Below the pieces are notes generated by a model. It was not told the DNA's origin and searched no databases. It saw only the letters and a list, made by a program, of their open reading frames with translations. Of a DNA stretch of 64,000 bases, positions 36,366 through 46,039 are shown piece by piece. This DNA comes from JAYFQE01 sp034927345. GTDB lineage: Bacteria; Bacillota; Clostridia; Saccharofermentanales; UBA5734. The stretch covers positions 1-64,000 of the forward strand of contig JAYFQE010000017.1 in the NCBI GenBank assembly GCA_034927345.1, given 5' to 3'. Made by a program: the position numbers and the translations under genes. Position 1 is the first letter of the stretch. Each line of letters opens with the position of its first letter.

Positions 36366-37478
36366 TCAATACTGGCCGTATTTGAGACCTGATTCAACAA
36401 ATTGGAGCAAATTTTCTTCGGCCTTTGGGGTAAGCGGGACGCAACAGGGCGTCGCTGTTGGCATCAAAATAAACCCGCCGCCGTCTTTGGCTTCTTCCAT
36501 GATCTTTTTAACCGCTTCGTCAATGCGTTCCGCCGTGGAAAATTCGAATTCGCGTACTTCAAGATTGCCGCAAAGGGTGAACCGGCCGCCGTACAGGCTT
36601 TTAACCTGCCGGAGATCGATATCGCCGTCCGGCGGGGGTTCAAGCGGATCGATGACCAGGACATCGGTGTATTCGGCCATTTCCCACAACAAATTTTTAA
36701 CGCGGCCATGGCTGTGGATCCGCGGAATAGCCCCCGCCTTCTTCATGGCGGACGACATGGCGGCGACATACCGGGTGACCAGATCATGGAACAGGCTTTC
36801 CGGCAGATACGGCGGCGTGACGTATTCCGGTCCGCAGAGCCGGAACATGATATCCCGGCAGTCTTCATGAAGCGTCATCTGCAATTTCTCCATTTGAATA
36901 TCAAAAACCGCGTCGTGGAAATACTTCATCTTCGCCGGTTCAGTCAGGCACAGAACCAGATATTCGCTCATGTCAAATAAGCTGGCCGCCCAGCCTACGG
37001 GATCGGCTTCGTTGATACAGACAAGGCCTCTGTCGCCGATCCACTGCTTAGCTGCAGAAATACAGGTTTCGTCATAAGCAGTTCGGGAAAAATCCAGAGA
37101 GAGATATTTGTCAATATCGTCTGTACTTTTCAGGTAGTGTTCTGTCGTCCAGGTTGTGTGGACGCCGTCCATAATCCTCAGCTGTTGCGTTAAATCCCCT
37201 TTGGGCGTATGCAGGATTTGGCGGATATATTGGCTGTCGCCGTCACGCCAGGAACGGGATTCTGTCTGCTCGGCAAGAACCGGATAGGAAACCGGGCTGG
37301 GCAGATGATACAGATAGTCGCAGTTACGATGGACAGCGGCCATAACGGGCCGATAGGACGGTTCTTTTTCCTGCCAGGAATCAGGGCCTGAGCCGCTCAG
37401 CTCGTAGAGGCTGACAGGAACGTGATCTGTTGAACGGCGATAAATCGTATTTAGGATACGTTCTTTTGAAGTCAACAT
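36366..37478 (-). CDS. Uroporphyrinogen-decarboxylase (URO-D) family protein
   Basis: About 370 residues. It starts LTSKERILNTIYRRSTDHVP, as do URO-D-fold methyltransferase-like proteins, and has HSHGRVKNLLWEMAEY, DVLVIDPLEPPP and FTLCGNLEV. The heme enzyme's N-terminal Arg motif is not evident, so a heme role is unlikely. In Firmicutes sugar loci such proteins are frequent but have no agreed function. ATG at 37478 is preferred because AGGAGG lies 9 bases upstream. It is probably co-transcribed with the GH42-like gene. Confidence 0.75.
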   Translation of the reverse strand: MLTSKERILNTIYRRSTDHVPVSLYELSGSGPDSWQEKEPSYRPVMAAVHRNCDYLYHLPSPVSYPVLAEQTESRSWRDGDSQYIRQILHTPKGDLTQQLRIMDGVHTTWTTEHYLKSTDDIDKYLSLDFSRTAYDETCISAAKQWIGDRGLVCINEADPVGWAASLFDMSEYLVLCLTEPAKMKYFHDAVFDIQMEKLQMTLHEDCRDIMFRLCGPEYVTPPYLPESLFHDLVTRYVAAMSSAMKKAGAIPRIHSHGRVKNLLWEMAEYTDVLVIDPLEPPPDGDIDLRQVKSLYGGRFTLCGNLEVREFEFSTAERIDEAVKKIMEEAKDGGGFILMPTATPCCVPLTPKAEENLLQFVESGLKYGQY

Positions 37479-37713
37479 ACATGACATCCTCCTGTTCAAA
37501 AGCGTTCTGTGAAGGAATCGCGGTTGGTTCTGCCGTCATGCTACCATGTGGCCGGGAAAGCCGGCAATGACAATTACGGAAAAAATGTATGATAATCGGG
37601 CCGATTCGGACCGCTTTGTTCCGGATAGCGCATATTTAACCAGGAAGCGTCAAGTTGTCACCGGAGCGATTCGGGGCATCTCAATCAGGTTTAGTGACCT
37701 GCGGCGGCATAGC

Positions 37714-37757
37714 TAAAAAACAACCGCCCGGAGTTTTCGACTCCGAACGGCTGTTTT
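37714..37757 (-). terminator. Intrinsic terminator downstream of fucI
   Basis: On the minus strand a 15-bp stem (ACAGCCGTTCGGAGT with ACTCCGGGCGGTTGT) and a 5-base loop are followed by T6. It lies 31 bases after the fucI stop codon. The rest of the 309-bp gap to the URO-D gene holds no recognisable gene and must contain that operon's promoter. Confidence 0.85.
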
Positions 37758-37787
37758 AATGCTTTGAGCTATGGCCGCGACTGAGAA

Positions 37788-39596
37788 TCAGCCGAACAGC
37801 GGACCGTAGTTTTCGCAGGCGCGGTAATCGGCCGATTCGGCGTTGGTCGTGCCGAAAGCGGACCAGGCGTGCGGACGGAAGATCTGTTCTTCCGGTACGT
37901 TATGCAGAGAAACCGGGATGCGCAGCATGCTGCAGAGGGTGATCAGTTTGGCGCCGATATGGCCGTAGCTGAAGGCTCCGTGATTGGCGCCCCAGTTGGC
38001 CATGACCGAATAAACATCCTTGAAGGCTCCTTCGCCGGTCAGACGCGGAACAAACCAGGTGCACGGCCATGTCGGGTCCGTGCGCTTCTGCAGGATCTGG
38101 CTGACTTGCTCAGGCAGCCGGGCGGTGTAGCCTTCGGCGATCTGCAGAACGGGGCCGAGACCCTCGATCTTGTTCATGCGGACCATCGTAACGGGCATTT
38201 CGGCTTTGGTTTCAAAAGCAGATGAGAAACCGCCGCCGCGGAAATAACCGGTATCGGCCGGGCACCATTGGGTGGCTTTGAGGCAGGCGTCGGCGTCGGC
38301 GCTTGTCATTTCCCAGAACGGCTTCATGACCGGCCGGCCCTGGCTGTCGCGCATGGCGCCGGAGCCGTCGAGGGCGGCCGCGCCCGAATTGATCAGATGG
38401 ATGATGCCGTTTTCGGCTGTTCCCGCCGGCTTCCAGCCGGTAACCCGCTCGATCGCGGCCGGGCTCCAGTAGGTGCGGACATCGGCGAATACGGACGCCG
38501 AATCATTCAGCAGATGACCGAGCAGCATGGCCATGGCGTTGAGGGTATCGTTCTCTGTGGCCAGGATCATCGGCTCGCGGATGCCGTTCCAGTCGAAGGA
38601 CGAGTTGAGCAGCGCTTCGCTGTAGTCGTGGTTCGGGAAATGATCGGTCCACTGGCGCTGGCCCTGGACGCCGCCGACAATGGCGTTGCGGCCTTCGGCT
38701 TCTTCCTGGTAGCCTAGTTCGGCCAGTTTCGGATTGCCGATCATGATATCGCGGATAATCAGCGTCTGTTTGATGACGCGTTCCCATTCGGCGTCTTTTT
38801 CGGCGCGGGTATGGGCGAAGGGGCCGCCTTCGTTCTTGTCCCAGCCCTCGGGGCAGTATTGCTCGCGCCAGGCTTTGGCTTTGGCGAATTCTTCCGGATC
38901 AAAGATGCCGCGGGCGATGCGGCGCTCAATCTCGACCTGGTCGAGCCATTCGGTGCGCAGGCCGAAGTATTCCTGGAACATCTGGGCGTCGATGCAGGAA
39001 CCGGCGATGCCCATGGTCGGACCGCCGATATTGACGTAGGATTTGCCTTTCATGTCGCCGGCGGCCATGGCCGCTTTGGCCCATAAAAGAATCTTTGCGC
39101 CGACGTCGTCGGGGATAGCGGTGTCGGTCATATCCTGGACATCGTGGCCGTAAATGGCGAATGCCGGGAGTTTACGCTGGGCGTGAGCGGCCATGACGGC
39201 GGCCAGGTAGACGGCGCCGGGGCGTTCTGTGCCGTTGAAGCCCCAGACTGCTTTGATGGTCAGCGGATTCATGTCCATGGTTTCCGTGCCATAACACCAG
39301 CAAGGGGTAACCGAAAGGGTTGCCGTAACATTTTCCCGGGCAAACAGATCTTCGCAGCGGGCGGCTTCGGCGACGCCGCCGATGCAGGTTTCGGCGATAA
39401 CGCATTCAACGGGCAGCCCGTTGGCGTGGCGCAGATGGCTGGAAATGAGTTCGGCAGCCTGACGGGCCATGCCTTTGGTGCGTTCTTCCAAAGATTCGCG
39501 CACGCCTCTCCGGCGGCCATCAATACAGGGACGGATGCCGATTTTCGGCATGCGGCCATTCAGACGGTTTTGGGGTTCATTCTTCACGTGTGTCAT
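37788..39596 (-). CDS. fucI: L-fucose isomerase
   Basis: 602 residues, near the 591 of E. coli FucI. The N-terminal domain starts PKIGIRPCIDGRRRGVRESL and continues TPCWCYGTETMDM, AVWGFNGTERPGAVYLA and FAIYGHDVQDM, all highly conserved in the family. The C-terminal metal-site region includes NWGANHGAFSYGHIG. It interconverts L-fucose and L-fuculose (also D-arabinose and D-ribulose) in the cytosol with Mn2+. AAGGAGG lies before the ATG. No fuculokinase or aldolase gene is adjacent, so the pathway must be completed elsewhere. An AraC-type regulator is divergently encoded next to it. Confidence 0.95.
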   Translation of the reverse strand: MTHVKNEPQNRLNGRMPKIGIRPCIDGRRRGVRESLEERTKGMARQAAELISSHLRHANGLPVECVIAETCIGGVAEAARCEDLFARENVTATLSVTPCWCYGTETMDMNPLTIKAVWGFNGTERPGAVYLAAVMAAHAQRKLPAFAIYGHDVQDMTDTAIPDDVGAKILLWAKAAMAAGDMKGKSYVNIGGPTMGIAGSCIDAQMFQEYFGLRTEWLDQVEIERRIARGIFDPEEFAKAKAWREQYCPEGWDKNEGGPFAHTRAEKDAEWERVIKQTLIIRDIMIGNPKLAELGYQEEAEGRNAIVGGVQGQRQWTDHFPNHDYSEALLNSSFDWNGIREPMILATENDTLNAMAMLLGHLLNDSASVFADVRTYWSPAAIERVTGWKPAGTAENGIIHLINSGAAALDGSGAMRDSQGRPVMKPFWEMTSADADACLKATQWCPADTGYFRGGGFSSAFETKAEMPVTMVRMNKIEGLGPVLQIAEGYTARLPEQVSQILQKRTDPTWPCTWFVPRLTGEGAFKDVYSVMANWGANHGAFSYGHIGAKLITLCSMLRIPVSLHNVPEEQIFRPHAWSAFGTTNAESADYRACENYGPLFG

Positions 39597-39932
39597 AAAA
39601 AACCTCCTTGATTGGACATAAAGGCGGATTCAAGACGGACGAACCATTCATCCTTCTCTCATTGTATCGCGCGGAACGGGATAGAACATGGACAAAATGG
39701 TATAATAATGGAAAATACGGTTCGCGCGGCGGGACAGAAAACAGCCATGACAAATTGGCTGGTTTGTGTGTTTCCGGGCCGGGCGATTTGCCGGGGTTAT
39801 TAAGGAAAACATGGATAATCTGGTGATTTACCGGACCATTGGATTACGGGGGGATCAATCACGCGTCAGGAACCGATCAGTCAGGCCGATCAATTCTGGA
39901 CCGATTCGCGCGGCATCCGGCGCAATCGGCAG
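39597..39932. other. Divergent intergenic region fucI / AraC regulator
   Basis: 336 bp with no gene. It must hold the fucI promoter (ATACAAT is seen on the minus strand at about 39665) and the promoter of the AraC-type gene (GGTATAAT on the plus strand at about 39700). No clear -35 elements or operator repeats were found. Confidence 0.5.
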
Positions 39933-40727
39933 TTGACGCGCCAGCTCAACCTGCTGGCTATTGAAATTCTGGACCACGGCTATTTCATCGGCAACCAGCA
40001 GTGGAACCAGTTCGACGTCATGTCGCCCTTCGGCCGCATTTATTACATGATTGCCGATCAGGGCTGGCTGGAAACCGACCAGGGGCGGATCGATCTGCTG
40101 CCGGGTTTCATGTACCTGATCCCGCCCTATACGCGGGTCAATCTGCGCACCGCCCGCCGGATCGAAAAGTTCTATTTCCATTTTACCTTGAAATATGCCG
40201 GCGTCGACGTTCTGGAGGGGATCAACCGCTGCTTCAGCCTGCCGCTGCCGGCCGGCCTTCTGGAAGAACTGCTGGCGGCCTATCACAGCGGCGGCCTGCC
40301 GGACCTTTTGCAGTTAAAGGCGCTGGCCAACGCCACTCTGGCGCGTTTTATCCGGGACGGGCTGCCGGATTTGAGTCATCGCCTGATGCTGGCCAGCACA
40401 TACCAGGAAATCAACACTTACATCGAACAGCATTTGTCGGCCAGGCTGACCGGCCGTTCGATCTGCGGCGCGCTGGGTTATTCCTACGAAACCATGCGCC
40501 GGGCCTTCCGGCGGGACAACGGCGCGACCATCAACCAATATCTGAACGGGCGGCTGATTCAGGAAGCCTCGATGCAGTTATTGCTGACTGAACGCACGAT
40601 CCAGCAAATTGCCGCCGGATTAGGTTTTGCCGATGAATTTTATTTCTCGCGTTTGTTTAAACAGAAAATGGAATACAGCCCGCGGGAATACCGGCGGATC
40701 AACGCCGTTTTACGCCGGACGACCTGA
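39933..40727 (+). CDS. AraC-family transcription regulator beside fucI
   Basis: 264 residues from a TTG codon; no ATG or GTG occurs between the upstream stop at 39816 and this point, and the ribosome site is weak, so the true start may be different. An N-terminal cupin-like sensor (GRIYYMIADQGWLETDQGRI, MYLIPPYTRVNL) precedes two HTH motifs (LTGRSICGALGYSYETMRRA, TIQQIAAGLGFADEFYFSRL) and the closing YSPREYRR. It is a one-component sugar-responsive regulator and, being divergent from fucI, likely controls it. Confidence 0.85.
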   Translation: MTRQLNLLAIEILDHGYFIGNQQWNQFDVMSPFGRIYYMIADQGWLETDQGRIDLLPGFMYLIPPYTRVNLRTARRIEKFYFHFTLKYAGVDVLEGINRCFSLPLPAGLLEELLAAYHSGGLPDLLQLKALANATLARFIRDGLPDLSHRLMLASTYQEINTYIEQHLSARLTGRSICGALGYSYETMRRAFRRDNGATINQYLNGRLIQEASMQLLLTERTIQQIAAGLGFADEFYFSRLFKQKMEYSPREYRRINAVLRRTT

Positions 40728-40813
40728 CGGCGCCGGCTTTGCAACCGGCGTCCGGCACGGTATAATCGGGATGGCCGGCATTGATCCGGCCATTTAGAGA
40801 TGAGGTATGAAAG

Positions 40814-41977
40814 ATGACGGCAGACCGCACTGATAAATCCCAAGAAACTGATTCGCCGTTGCGCGTGGCTCTGGTTGGCTGCGGCAAGGTGGCGCGCAAA
40901 CATATACAAGCCCTGCGGTATCATCACCGGCGCGCCGTTTTGACGGCGCTGGTCGATACCCGTCCGGCGGCCGCGGCTGCTCTGCTTCGGTCATGCGGCT
41001 TCACGGCGGCCGAAGCGTCTGCCGTACCGGTATTCGCCGACACGGCGGAAATGCTGACCCGGGTCAAGCCGGATCTGGTGGCGATAACCACGCCGAGCGG
41101 CACGCATTATGCTATTGCCATGGCCGCGCTGCGGGCCGGCGCGCATGTTTTGGTCGAAAAACCCCTGACCTTGAATTTAACGGAAGCGGAGATCCTTTTA
41201 AAAACAGCCGCTGAACAAAACCTGAAAGTGGCTGTCGGTCATATATACCGTTTTTTCCCGGTCGTCCGGTCTTTGGCGGCCGACTTGCGCGAAGGCCGTT
41301 TCGGCCGGGTGCTTTATGGCGACGTGAAGGTGCGCTGGGGTCATGACCAGGCTTATTATGACCAGGCGGCTTGGCGCGGAAGCTGGTCTCAGGACGGCGG
41401 CGCCCTGATGAACCAAAGCATTCACGCGCTGGATTTGATGATCTGGCTTTTGGGCGGCCGCGCGGTCGAGGCTTGCGGCTGGATCGACCGTCAGACGCAC
41501 CGCATGGAAGCAGAGGATTTCGGCCTGGCGATGCTGAAACTGGACAATGACGCTTATTGCCTGATCGAAGGGACAACCAATACAGATCCGAAACGGCCGG
41601 AAGCTTCTTTTACCGTTCAATGCACGGGCGGTGAAATACGCGCCGGCATCGTGAAAGGCAAACCGTCTATCCGGATTCGCGACCGCGACGGCCGCAAACT
41701 CGGCGGGCGCTATCTGCGCCGTTTTCTGCTCGCGGAGTGGCGGCGGGGCGGCCTGGGCGCGCTGCTTCAGCTGAAGAATCCGCACAGCGGCTTGTATGGG
41801 GATCTGATCGCCGCCATCCGGGAAAACAGAGCGCCTCTGGCCGACGGCGGCGCCGGCCTTGCCGCTGTGGAAATGGTGCTGGCCATCTATCAGTCCGCCC
41901 GATTGAAACGCACGGTTACGCTGCCGGTCGACGATTTCTCACTGGCCGATATGCGCGGGTTTTTCCCGGAGCCGTAA
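40814..41977 (+). CDS. Gfo/Idh/MocA-family oxidoreductase
   Basis: 387 residues. The Rossmann fold begins RVALVGCGKVARKHIQAL, followed by PDLVAITTPSGTHYAIAMAA, and the catalytic-region EKP in VLVEKPLTL. The C-terminal dehydrogenase domain has GGALMNQSIHALDLMIWLLG. It would oxidise or reduce a sugar or inositol with NAD(P). A TATAAT at about 40761 suggests its own promoter, 87 bp after the AraC gene. The substrate is unknown; it is the same family as the remnant at 2137-2250 but the surviving segment is too short to compare. Confidence 0.85.
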   Translation: MTADRTDKSQETDSPLRVALVGCGKVARKHIQALRYHHRRAVLTALVDTRPAAAAALLRSCGFTAAEASAVPVFADTAEMLTRVKPDLVAITTPSGTHYAIAMAALRAGAHVLVEKPLTLNLTEAEILLKTAAEQNLKVAVGHIYRFFPVVRSLAADLREGRFGRVLYGDVKVRWGHDQAYYDQAAWRGSWSQDGGALMNQSIHALDLMIWLLGGRAVEACGWIDRQTHRMEAEDFGLAMLKLDNDAYCLIEGTTNTDPKRPEASFTVQCTGGEIRAGIVKGKPSIRIRDRDGRKLGGRYLRRFLLAEWRRGGLGALLQLKNPHSGLYGDLIAAIRENRAPLADGGAGLAAVEMVLAIYQSARLKRTVTLPVDDFSLADMRGFFPEP

Positions 41978-42009
41978 GCTGTCGCGGCCGGGCAGTCGGA
42001 TTGATCCGG

Positions 42010-43698
42010 TTATTTTTGCTCTGCCTGTTTGGTTTCGTGATAAGCCTGTTCCGTGTTGACCTGCCAGATCGCGGCTTTATCGGCCCGGCCGGTATGGATC
42101 TGCTCGGCGGCCAGCATGGCGGTCAGCATGGAGTGGTCCATATTGTTGTAACGATGCTGGCCGTTGCGGCCGATGCAATAGAGATTGGCGAAATGGTCCA
42201 GATAATCCGTCAGCCGGCCGATCTGGCCATATGTGCCGAAATAGGCCGGATAGGCTTTACGGACTTTGATCCGGCAGGCGTCGAGCACCGCGTCGGCATC
42301 CAGGATGCCGATCTGGACTAATTCGCCGATCGCCATCTTGATGAAGGCTTCGTCGCTCTCCTGCCAGAGGGCGTCGCCCTCCTGAGAGAAGTATTCCAGA
42401 CCGATCCAGACCGTATGCTCCGGATCAGCCACCAGGTAGGGCGACCAGTTGTTGAAGATCTGCAGCCGGCCGATATGGACGCCGGGTTCCTGAATATAGA
42501 TCCAGCAGTCCGGCACCAGATGGTTCAGGGTCGGCAGTTTGGTTGTGTTTTTAATGGACAGCCGGTTGACCAGCAGGCCGACCGTCATAAAATCCCGGTA
42601 AGGCAGTCCTTCGGCGATGGCGGTTATGTCGGGGGGCGGCGTTTCCGCACCCTGCAGGCCGGCGACCAGATCCTTCAGGGGCATGGAGGACAAGACCCAG
42701 TCGGCATCCAGCCGGTGGCTTTCGCCGTTGTGATCAGGCTGAGATGACGCGGTTTCCGGATTTTGGTCCTGCCAGATGACTGAGCGGATTCTGGCATGGC
42801 CGCCGGCAGCCGGTCCTTCTTGTTCGGTCGCCAGGCCGGTAACCCGGCTGTTCAGGCGAACCTCGCCGCCCATCTCGGTGATTGTGCGGGCGACTTGCTC
42901 CCAAAGCTGGCCCGGGCCGTATTTGGGATAGAAAAATTGTTCGATCAGAGAAGTTTCGGTTTCTTTCTGGCCGTCGGCCGCCGCGACGGTTTTTTTGCGC
43001 CGGAAAGCCTTGCGCAGCATGTCCTTCAGAATGGCTCTGACCGACAGGCCGCGTACCCGCTGGGCGCCCCAGTCTGCGGAAATCTTCGAAGGATGGCGGC
43101 CCCAGACCTTTTCCGTATAATGCTCAAAAAACATGCTGTACAAAACCCGGCCGAATCGATTGATATAAAAATTCTCCAGCGAATCTTCCGGCAATTTGTG
43201 CAGGATCGAGGCCAGATAGCTGAAACCCGCGCGCATGGTGCGCAGGAAGCCGAGGTTGTGCAGGGTGGACCATTTCAGACTGACCGGATAGTCGAAAAAG
43301 CGGCGCAGATAAAAGATGCGCGAAATCCTCTGGCGGACCAGCATCACCCGGTCCTCCTTTTGCGGGTCCGGTCCGCCCGGTTCCAGCGGCATGGCGCGGC
43401 CAAGCCGGCTGTCATCCTTGGACGGCTGTCCCTGAAGCGGCATCTGATTGACCCACCAGTTCATGATCCGGTCGTCCTTGGAAAAAAAACGATGGCCGCC
43501 GATATCCATGCGATTGCCATGATAGCGGACTGTGCGGGATATCCCGCCGATATCCCCGCTTTCTTCTAAAACCGTTACCTGGCAGCCGCCGGCTTTCAGC
43601 AATTCGTAGGCGGCGGTCAAACCGGCCGGCCCGGCGCCGATAATGATAACCTTTTTCAAGTTTTGACCGGCAGATGATTCCGTTGTATTTTGTGTCAC
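42010..43698 (-). CDS. NAD(P)/FAD-dependent oxidoreductase, UDP-galactopyranose-mutase/amine-oxidase like
   Basis: 562 residues. The dinucleotide fold is KKVIIIGAGPAGLTAAYELL, followed by GGISRTVRYHGNRMDIGGHR, a pattern found in UDP-galactopyranose mutases and phytoene-desaturase-like flavoproteins. The segments KVWGRHPSKISADWGAQRV and CIGRNGQHRYNNMDHSMLTA are typical of the cell-surface-sugar branch. A mutase or related sugar-nucleotide reaction is possible but not proven. It is in a minus-strand run with a polytopic membrane protein (25 bp upstream) and, further up, an NAD-dependent epimerase, so a role in cell-surface glycan assembly is inferred. Confidence 0.75.
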   Translation of the reverse strand: MTQNTTESSAGQNLKKVIIIGAGPAGLTAAYELLKAGGCQVTVLEESGDIGGISRTVRYHGNRMDIGGHRFFSKDDRIMNWWVNQMPLQGQPSKDDSRLGRAMPLEPGGPDPQKEDRVMLVRQRISRIFYLRRFFDYPVSLKWSTLHNLGFLRTMRAGFSYLASILHKLPEDSLENFYINRFGRVLYSMFFEHYTEKVWGRHPSKISADWGAQRVRGLSVRAILKDMLRKAFRRKKTVAAADGQKETETSLIEQFFYPKYGPGQLWEQVARTITEMGGEVRLNSRVTGLATEQEGPAAGGHARIRSVIWQDQNPETASSQPDHNGESHRLDADWVLSSMPLKDLVAGLQGAETPPPDITAIAEGLPYRDFMTVGLLVNRLSIKNTTKLPTLNHLVPDCWIYIQEPGVHIGRLQIFNNWSPYLVADPEHTVWIGLEYFSQEGDALWQESDEAFIKMAIGELVQIGILDADAVLDACRIKVRKAYPAYFGTYGQIGRLTDYLDHFANLYCIGRNGQHRYNNMDHSMLTAMLAAEQIHTGRADKAAIWQVNTEQAYHETKQAEQK

Positions 43699-43723
43699 AG
43701 CAAATATCTCCTTTGATCAATAT

Positions 43724-45877
43724 TTAAGGCAGCCAAAATGCGATAAACCGGGTTAACCGGAGAAAAATGACTGGATTGCGGGCCCGGAACAGGTCGTTTT
43801 CTCCCTGGATGGCCAGTAAAAGCGCCGCCAGAAGGGTCAGGCCGGCCAATAAGCCAAAATAGGACAATACGGGCGATTCCGCCGGTTCGCCCGGCCCGCC
43901 GGATAAAGAAACCGTGGCCGCGGCCATTTCCTGCCGGCGGGTTATCCAGACTGCCGCGATGAGGATGGCCGCGGCAACCAGCAGCCAGGCAAAATCGGTC
44001 TGATAGCGGCCTGTACTGCCGGCGGCCATACTGTTCAGGCAAACCAGCATCAAGGATACGCCGGTCAGGCCCTTGACCAGGCGAAGGACCGGCCGCAAAT
44101 TGTCTCTCATATAACGGCGAAGGACCGGCCAGGCAGCCAAAATCCAACATACCGGCAAAACAGCCAGAAGGCCGGAGCAGCGGCCGTCGGTATAAAAATA
44201 GCCGCTGTACTGGAAAGCCGGATCGGTCTGAAAATGAATAAACGGAAAGGATGTATTGATAATCGGCACATTGAACAGATAATACCAAATCCCCGGAATA
44301 ATGCGGACCGGCGAAAACATGCCGCGGCTGTTCATATCGGTTACCGTCAGCTGATAACGGGCGCCGAATTCGGTAAAAGAGCCGAAACGGGCGGCGTTGT
44401 AAACCATAAGGCTGAGTCCGACCGTCAAGTACGGAAGAGCGATGCACAACAAAGGTTTAAGCCAGGCCGGACCGAACAGCCGGCGCGGCGGTTTCCGCCG
44501 GCACGAAAGGCCGGGCTGCCGCAAAAGACGGATAAAAAAGGGAATGGGCAGCAAGGACAGGAAAAGCAGATTAGGCCGGGTGCCGACCGCCAGCGCCAGC
44601 AGCAGACAGCCGAAAATGAGGCGGCCAGCCGCCAGACGGCCCTCCTGGTGATACTGCCAGGCGCGGAAGAGCAGATAAAGGCCGCTGACGCCCAGACATA
44701 AGCCGCCGGTTATCGCCACCTCATAGAACTTCGGCCGTCCGAGGCACCACCAGAGATTGCTGCCGGCCGCCAGGGCCAGTCCGGACAGCAGATGGAAACG
44801 GAAAGGCAATTTAGGGAAAAAGTGAACCAGAAAGCGGTCCAGCAGACGGATCAGCATGATCTGTCCGATGACAGCCGCCAGAATGACCAGCCAGACCGAT
44901 GGCAAATATAAACCGGTCAGCAAGTGGAAGGGCAAAAGCAGAAATAAAGCCGGGACAAGCCCGAAATAGATATAATAATGTCCTTTAAAATAAGCCGCGT
45001 CCCATAAAACGCCCTTGATGTTGGCGGCAGCCCGTTGATTGGGATCGTAGGGATTGTCCAGATTGACCAGTTCCTGAGGCGGTTCGGTCAGCAGGCTCAA
45101 CTGCCCGGCAGCCAGAGCGTTGACCAGATCGCGGCTGTAGATGTCGCCGTCGGATTCTTTAAAACTGACCATCAGGTTGCCTTGCGACAGGGTCGCCAGC
45201 AAAATGCTGATGATCAGGACAAAAAGAATCAGGATGGCCATGCATTGGTTCTGCAGCGTGTTTTTCAGCTGCCGCGGCAGACGGCAGACGGCTGAACGGC
45301 GCAGGAAAAGAATGACCAGGCCGACTAGGGCTGCCAAGATGAAACGCAGCCAGGAGAATTGCAGGGCGATCGGCCGGTTGATTTCAATTTGGGGCACACG
45401 GATGCTTTGATCGGCGGTCAGGTCGAAAACAAGTTTGATCCGCGAGGATGCCCCGTTGGTATGTAAAAGGATCGACCAGCTTGAGGGGATATCGCTGCTG
45501 ATCTGGTGATTTTCCAGGATCCGGTAATACCCGGCGGCAGCGGCGTCGGTCGCGTATACTTTGCAGGAGACGACTTCCCTTTTGCTTTGGACCAGCGGCA
45601 GCCAGATGGTGCAGACTTTCTGATCCAGTCCGGTGATTTCGACGGCATGCTCCGTCTGCGCGTCCGGAATCAGCCGCGCGGCGTCATCCGGATCGGCCGT
45701 GAAACCGCTGAGCGTATAATTTTCCGGGGAGATGACCGCCGTCTGGACAGACCGGCCGACGAGCGCGTAAGCCTGAGCGTTGAAAACAAACAGCTCCAGT
45801 AAAAAAGCGGTCAGAACAATCAGCCAGGCCAGGCCTGCCGTGCTTTTCCAAAGGGGTCTCAGGGTCTGCATCAACAT
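43724..45877 (-). CDS. Polytopic membrane protein, glycosyltransferase-39/YfhO-like layout
   Basis: 717 residues. A first membrane helix (GLAWLIVLTAFLLELFVF) is followed by an extracytoplasmic beta-rich domain (about 30-170), then about ten further hydrophobic segments (FILAALVGLVILFL, CMAILILFVLIISILLATL, YYIYFGLVPALFLLLPFHLL, LLAGLTLLAALLLAI). A large loop after the third helix holds SFKESDGDIYSRDLVNALAA, in the position where GT-C enzymes carry acidic catalytic residues. This is consistent with a lipid-linked sugar transferase but the family is not certain. It precedes the mutase-like flavoprotein by 25 bp. Confidence 0.6.
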   Translation of the reverse strand: MLMQTLRPLWKSTAGLAWLIVLTAFLLELFVFNAQAYALVGRSVQTAVISPENYTLSGFTADPDDAARLIPDAQTEHAVEITGLDQKVCTIWLPLVQSKREVVSCKVYATDAAAAGYYRILENHQISSDIPSSWSILLHTNGASSRIKLVFDLTADQSIRVPQIEINRPIALQFSWLRFILAALVGLVILFLRRSAVCRLPRQLKNTLQNQCMAILILFVLIISILLATLSQGNLMVSFKESDGDIYSRDLVNALAAGQLSLLTEPPQELVNLDNPYDPNQRAAANIKGVLWDAAYFKGHYYIYFGLVPALFLLLPFHLLTGLYLPSVWLVILAAVIGQIMLIRLLDRFLVHFFPKLPFRFHLLSGLALAAGSNLWWCLGRPKFYEVAITGGLCLGVSGLYLLFRAWQYHQEGRLAAGRLIFGCLLLALAVGTRPNLLFLSLLPIPFFIRLLRQPGLSCRRKPPRRLFGPAWLKPLLCIALPYLTVGLSLMVYNAARFGSFTEFGARYQLTVTDMNSRGMFSPVRIIPGIWYYLFNVPIINTSFPFIHFQTDPAFQYSGYFYTDGRCSGLLAVLPVCWILAAWPVLRRYMRDNLRPVLRLVKGLTGVSLMLVCLNSMAAGSTGRYQTDFAWLLVAAAILIAAVWITRRQEMAAATVSLSGGPGEPAESPVLSYFGLLAGLTLLAALLLAIQGENDLFRARNPVIFLRLTRFIAFWLP

Positions 45878-45966
45878 GGCTGAACCGTCCCTTCCCTGAT
45901 TTTAACCAATGATAAAAACATGACTTCTCCATTTAATGCCGAAAGACACGGCAAAAAAAGCGCATG

Positions 45967-45993
45967 AAAAAGGCAGGTTTAAACCTATGCCTT
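45967..45993 (-). terminator. Intrinsic terminator of the epimerase gene
   Basis: On the minus strand AAGGC and GCCTT arms enclose an AGGTTTAAACCT palindrome, followed by TTTTTC. It lies 46 bases after the epimerase stop codon. Confidence 0.7.
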
Positions 45994-46039
45994 ATTTTAC
46001 GCCTTTTTGCGGGAATGGCAAAGCATGACGTTGTAAAGT

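Noticed and set aside
39589..39600. A further parS-like CACGTG upstream of fucI
   Set aside because: Only the central six bases agree (TTCACGTGTGTC); the flanking bases needed for ParB binding are missing.
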